Source of the DNA: Malaya genurostris
Lineage: Eukaryota > Arthropoda > Insecta > Diptera > Culicidae
NCBI RefSeq assembly: GCF_030247185.1
Contig: NC_080572.1
Location: forward strand, 182,060,866-182,124,865
Direction: 5' to 3'
DNA length: 64,000 nucleotides
In this document: one piece after another, positions 59,350-64,000 of the stretch
Layout: each line of letters opens with the position of its first letter
Numbering within the stretch: position 1 is the first letter of the stretch
Notes under the pieces: generated by a model
Told to the model about the DNA's origin: nothing
The model's input: only the letters and a program-made list of their open reading frames with translations
Databases searched by the model: none
Position numbers and translations under genes: made by a program

Positions 59350-59860
59350 AACCGCATCATCTCATTGTGGATGACGAGACGTACGCGAAAGCAGACATCC
59401 GGTAGCTTCTGGGATGCCTGTTTTTCACTGTTTATCACAAATTTGATGTCTCAGAAGACATTACAAAGCAGAAAATGTCAAAGTTTGTCGAGAAATACAC
59501 GATTTGGCAAGCAAGTTGCTCATGTGGATAGCATTTGTGACAATCGGAACGATCAACAGGCAACATAGAGGAATGCCTCCAAAAGCGTCTACTTCTACTT
59601 CTAAGGTTACACAATGATCCTACGCTTTTTATCTGGTGGATTTAGCATCGTGCCATTACTCAAAAGATGCTTCGGAGGGGTAAAAGAACAATGAGGTGAA
59701 CTTTGTGCCGAACTACGGCCAATTGAGTTGAGTACTGGAAAATCAAGAAGCAGGAACCCTTTGGAAACATCCCAGGAAAGTAAAATCGGAGGAAGATATG
59801 AAGAATGAATTATTGCCACGAAAAAAATGCTGATCTGAACGAGTGTGAAATAGAAAGATA
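59350..59860 (+). pseudogene. ITmD37E-type transposase fragment 2
   Basis: Readable blocks, spread over frames, are VDDETYAKADIR (first catalytic Asp region), FDVSEDITKQKMSKFVEKY, IWQASCSCG, IEECLQKRLLLLLRLHNDP and RPIE. They match the N- to C-terminal order of ITmD37E transposases and overlap the copy at 46650-47137 in the ECLQKR and RPIE blocks. Stops and deletions are frequent. It abuts the LINE end. Confidence 0.7.
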
Positions 59861-62575
59861 TAAAATTAAAATTGAATGAAAGGACAACGGAAAAAGTTAA
59901 ATAATATTTTCGATCTGATTCCCTGAAAGTTTGGAGATGATCGGTTGATTGAGTGAATTTGGCGGAATATTTTTTTTTGTGGTGCAATTTGATTCCGTAC
60001 ACCCTTTAGTATCGTTCCCTTGCGAATCATATAACAGTAATGTCCCCATTTCAATTTCATATTACTGCTGTTGCATTGAACTAATGGCCCACAACGAGCA
60101 TACTGTAGTCTCTCATTGACTCATCATTGCGTTTCTGCTATCGATCATCTGCATTTCATCACGCTTCGCAATTGTATTTGAAAACTCTGAGTACTGCAGG
60201 ATAGAAAATGAACAAACGGTACACGGTTCGATCAAATTCCTGGTCCATTATTTACATCCCTTCGGTGTTCATTTTTTTTGTTTGCAGGTTAAACTTTTGT
60301 ATTACTTCGCTCATTTCCATTCCCCTTTCGCCGGACAACCGGTGGCTATCGGCAGTCACCTATGCAAATCTCATATCTTCCACGCAAAAGCGCCCGCTTA
60401 TTTTTGAATTCATAAAGTTTTATTAATAAATATTTTTATTTATCATTTGCTGTGCTCATGCATAAATAACGAGCAGATTTCGTCATATCTGACTCATTCT
60501 TTTCGGTCATCCTGTATGCTGGCGTGTTGAAACTGAACATTTTGGCGTCTCTTGCCCGTCACAGACACAGGCACGCATTTGCCACCCGACACCTGCCACT
60601 AGCAAACATACGCGGGAGCAGTAACCGAGGCATTGGCCAAAGTTGCCCCTCGCTCTCTCGGCGGTACCTGGTATTTGCATATGTGTCACACATAGAGCTC
60701 CAACATTGCCAATTATGTATATAGGTTTATCTTTTTTTTTCTCGGTGTGATGGAGAAAGCCAAAAAATTACCAGCCTTCGGGTGCTGTTTGATAGACCGC
60801 GCTGGAATGAGATCACAAAGAAGCTTAATTTTGTTCTACAATTTTTTTTCCCGAATTGCATTTTGTCGCATCAGATTGGCTCGGTGGGTGGAGCTGCCAT
60901 ATCGGGTATCAATGGTCATGGTTGACGTGTCGTCATCGTCATTGGGAATCATCACTGCCGGTGGGGGTGGTGTGTCATGCTGCTAGGAAAATTAATTATT
61001 GTCGTTAAGAGATGATTTTGCGCGATAGCACAACTTCGAAATATCGTCCGTAATGTCTAAATGTGCTTTCTCCCAATCAACCGAATCAACCTTTAATGTG
61101 CTTTCCTGAATCGTTCCAGGTATCAATGCGCAAAATTTCTCCCTAACATTCGAATCATGCAACGAAAACAGCAAGACAGACATCTGCTATCCAACAACAA
61201 CAACAAAAAAATCGATAAAAAAGAAATCAAAAATTAACATCAACAGAAGTCAGCCGAACACTAGTGGAGTACAAATATAAATTTATTGTTTTCACGCTAA
61301 GCCCCATCTGACATTACTGCAGAAATGTGCTCTTCGTTCCCGGCTGATCCCAGGTTTCCAACACAGTGTCATTGGATTTTAATATTACAAAAGATACGCA
61401 GAGCATGGTGGGGGGGGGGGGGGGGGTTGAGGGGGTTAAGCAAATGTGTCGAATCAAGCAGAGCCCAGATCGCTACACAATACGATGCAGTAAAAAAAGC
61501 AAGCAAACGAAAAAAATAATACCGCGATAAAATTAGGGCTGATTGGGTGAAGGCTGATTCCCAAAGGCTTGGATCCTGTCGAAGCGAAGCGCAAGGGTTT
61601 AATGAAAAATCGATTCTTACAACTCGTGCGCGTCGCGGTTTGCCCGCTACTCACTGGGTGGTTATTCCTTGTGTTTTTTTTTCTCCTCTCTTTCTCTCTC
61701 TCTCAGCTTCCATTCGTTGTGCGCTACGATGAATGCCGTCTTCGCTTGTCTGTAGTCACGGTAGCGAAGATTACGAATATAGCAAAAACATTTTTGTTGT
61801 TGTTGTTTTTTACCGTTGAAATCGGCAGTGGAAAACGGAGCCTTTTTGAATAATCGATTCGAGCATCGATGTTGGTTGCATCTTCTGGGGGAAATGTGGA
61901 AGATGGTATCAGTTACTTAGGACGAAATAAACTTGTCAGATTTTTATGTTGTTTATTTGAATCTTTTTATAGTAGATCCAATTCGGAATGCGCTTGTGTA
62001 TAAAATCGGGTACAGTATACCTATTTGAATTTTTTAATAGGGTTTTTATGAATTTTTATATGGATTTCCGAAGCTATGCGGGTTTCCGAAGTTATGCGTT
62101 TTTTTATACGGATTTTTTATACGTTTTTTCTTAAGTGGGGCGTATCCCCTGCATCAAAATACTCTAGCACAAAAGTTATGTGTTTTGTACTATCTGAAAA
62201 ACTGTGAAATTTTCTTTTACGTGAATACGTCTTACTTTACTATGGGGTGCCTTTTCAAAATTTTCCCTCTGGGAGAGAGTGATAAGTTTTTGATCGTGAA
62301 AATCTCTTATAATCCAACGTAACAGAATAATTTCACGTTTCGTCTTCGACTCATCAGTGCATAGCTGTTCACGTTGAACTGCCACGCCACTCCCCAGTGG
62401 TCAATCACTGTCCAGATGGTAAAATTGGAAGTTTGTTTAAATACTTTCTTTTTATTTTTAATATCATTCATTTCAATATCATTATTATTCATTTTTCTAA
62501 AAAAGTGGCAACGATACTCGTCTCTTAGGAGCCTCAACAGACACTCGAATTTGGACGGCACTTGAATAAAAAACC
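59861..62575. other. Intronic DNA, low repeat content
   Basis: No family E/F or transposon match was noticed. 60500-61850 has moderate GC, a G17 run at 61410-61426, and a strong pyrimidine tract ending CTCTCTCAG at 61708, which resembles an acceptor. An exon starting there would meet a stop after eight codons in the phase required by the BTB gene. It could hold regulatory elements or a small alternative terminal exon. Confidence 0.35.
61410..61426. repeat. Poly(G) run, 17 bases
   Basis: An uninterrupted G17; such runs are rare in this AT-rich sequence and can form G-quadruplex. Confidence 0.9.

Positions 62576-64000
<1,425 letters not shown>

Noticed and set aside
61709..61740. Possible exon after a strong pyrimidine tract and CAG
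   Set aside because: In the phase required by the BTB gene it would stop after eight codons; there is no supporting donor or conserved domain.

Overview
The window reads as a dipteran nuclear genome, most likely a mosquito. It is AT-rich and dense with transposons. It carries two decayed fragments recognisable as ITmD37E-type transposase, a class best known from mosquitoes, plus tRNA-derived SINEs, mariner remnants, a Ty3/mag-type LTR element and LINEs. There are no bacterial-style operons and no CRISPR array, and I recognised no rRNA or functional tRNA gene. The species cannot be fixed from sequence alone.

Only one host gene is convincing: a BTB-domain transcription-factor gene on the + strand. 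A GC-richer, apparently noncoding first exon (about 20600-21643) ends in a perfect donor. It is followed by a putative 34-kb intron (21644-55759) and then three coding exons: 55836-56006, 56082-56873 and 56995-57103. These encode a complete BTB domain, an NLS-like basic patch and two polyglutamine tracts. The reading frame leaves the window open, so the DNA-binding end of the protein must lie beyond base 64000 or in exons I could not see. Linking exon 1 to the BTB exons is an inference.

Region 1-13070 is a nest of transposons. Two related foldback-type copies (about 528-7540 and 8446-13070) have been invaded. The first received an intact, full-length RNase-H-bearing LINE (829-6847, 11-bp target duplication). 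The second received a TTAAA-flanked element carrying an antisense fragment of the Golgi-tether gene COG4, plus two opposite-oriented copies of one TIR element. A palindromic MITE lies between the two copies.

Region 13071-19137 is dominated by a Ty3-type LTR retrotransposon (14603-19132). Its two 142-bp LTRs are identical, yet gag-pol is broken by three in-frame stops and a frameshift.

The large intron (21644-55759) and the intron after 57103 are mostly repeats. They include TA-flanked and TTAA-flanked MITEs, mariner and ITmD37E remnants, a palindromic element with a 9-bp duplication, three copies of a CTAGCTGACC-starting element whose ends have grown into microsatellites, and two further repeat families (called E and F here). 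A GC-rich island at 30080-31130 and quieter DNA at 47750-48470, 55120-55759 and 59861-62575 are the best places to look for regulatory sequence or unseen exons.

I did not find a convincing new biological system. The most unusual object is the COG4-carrying transposon.
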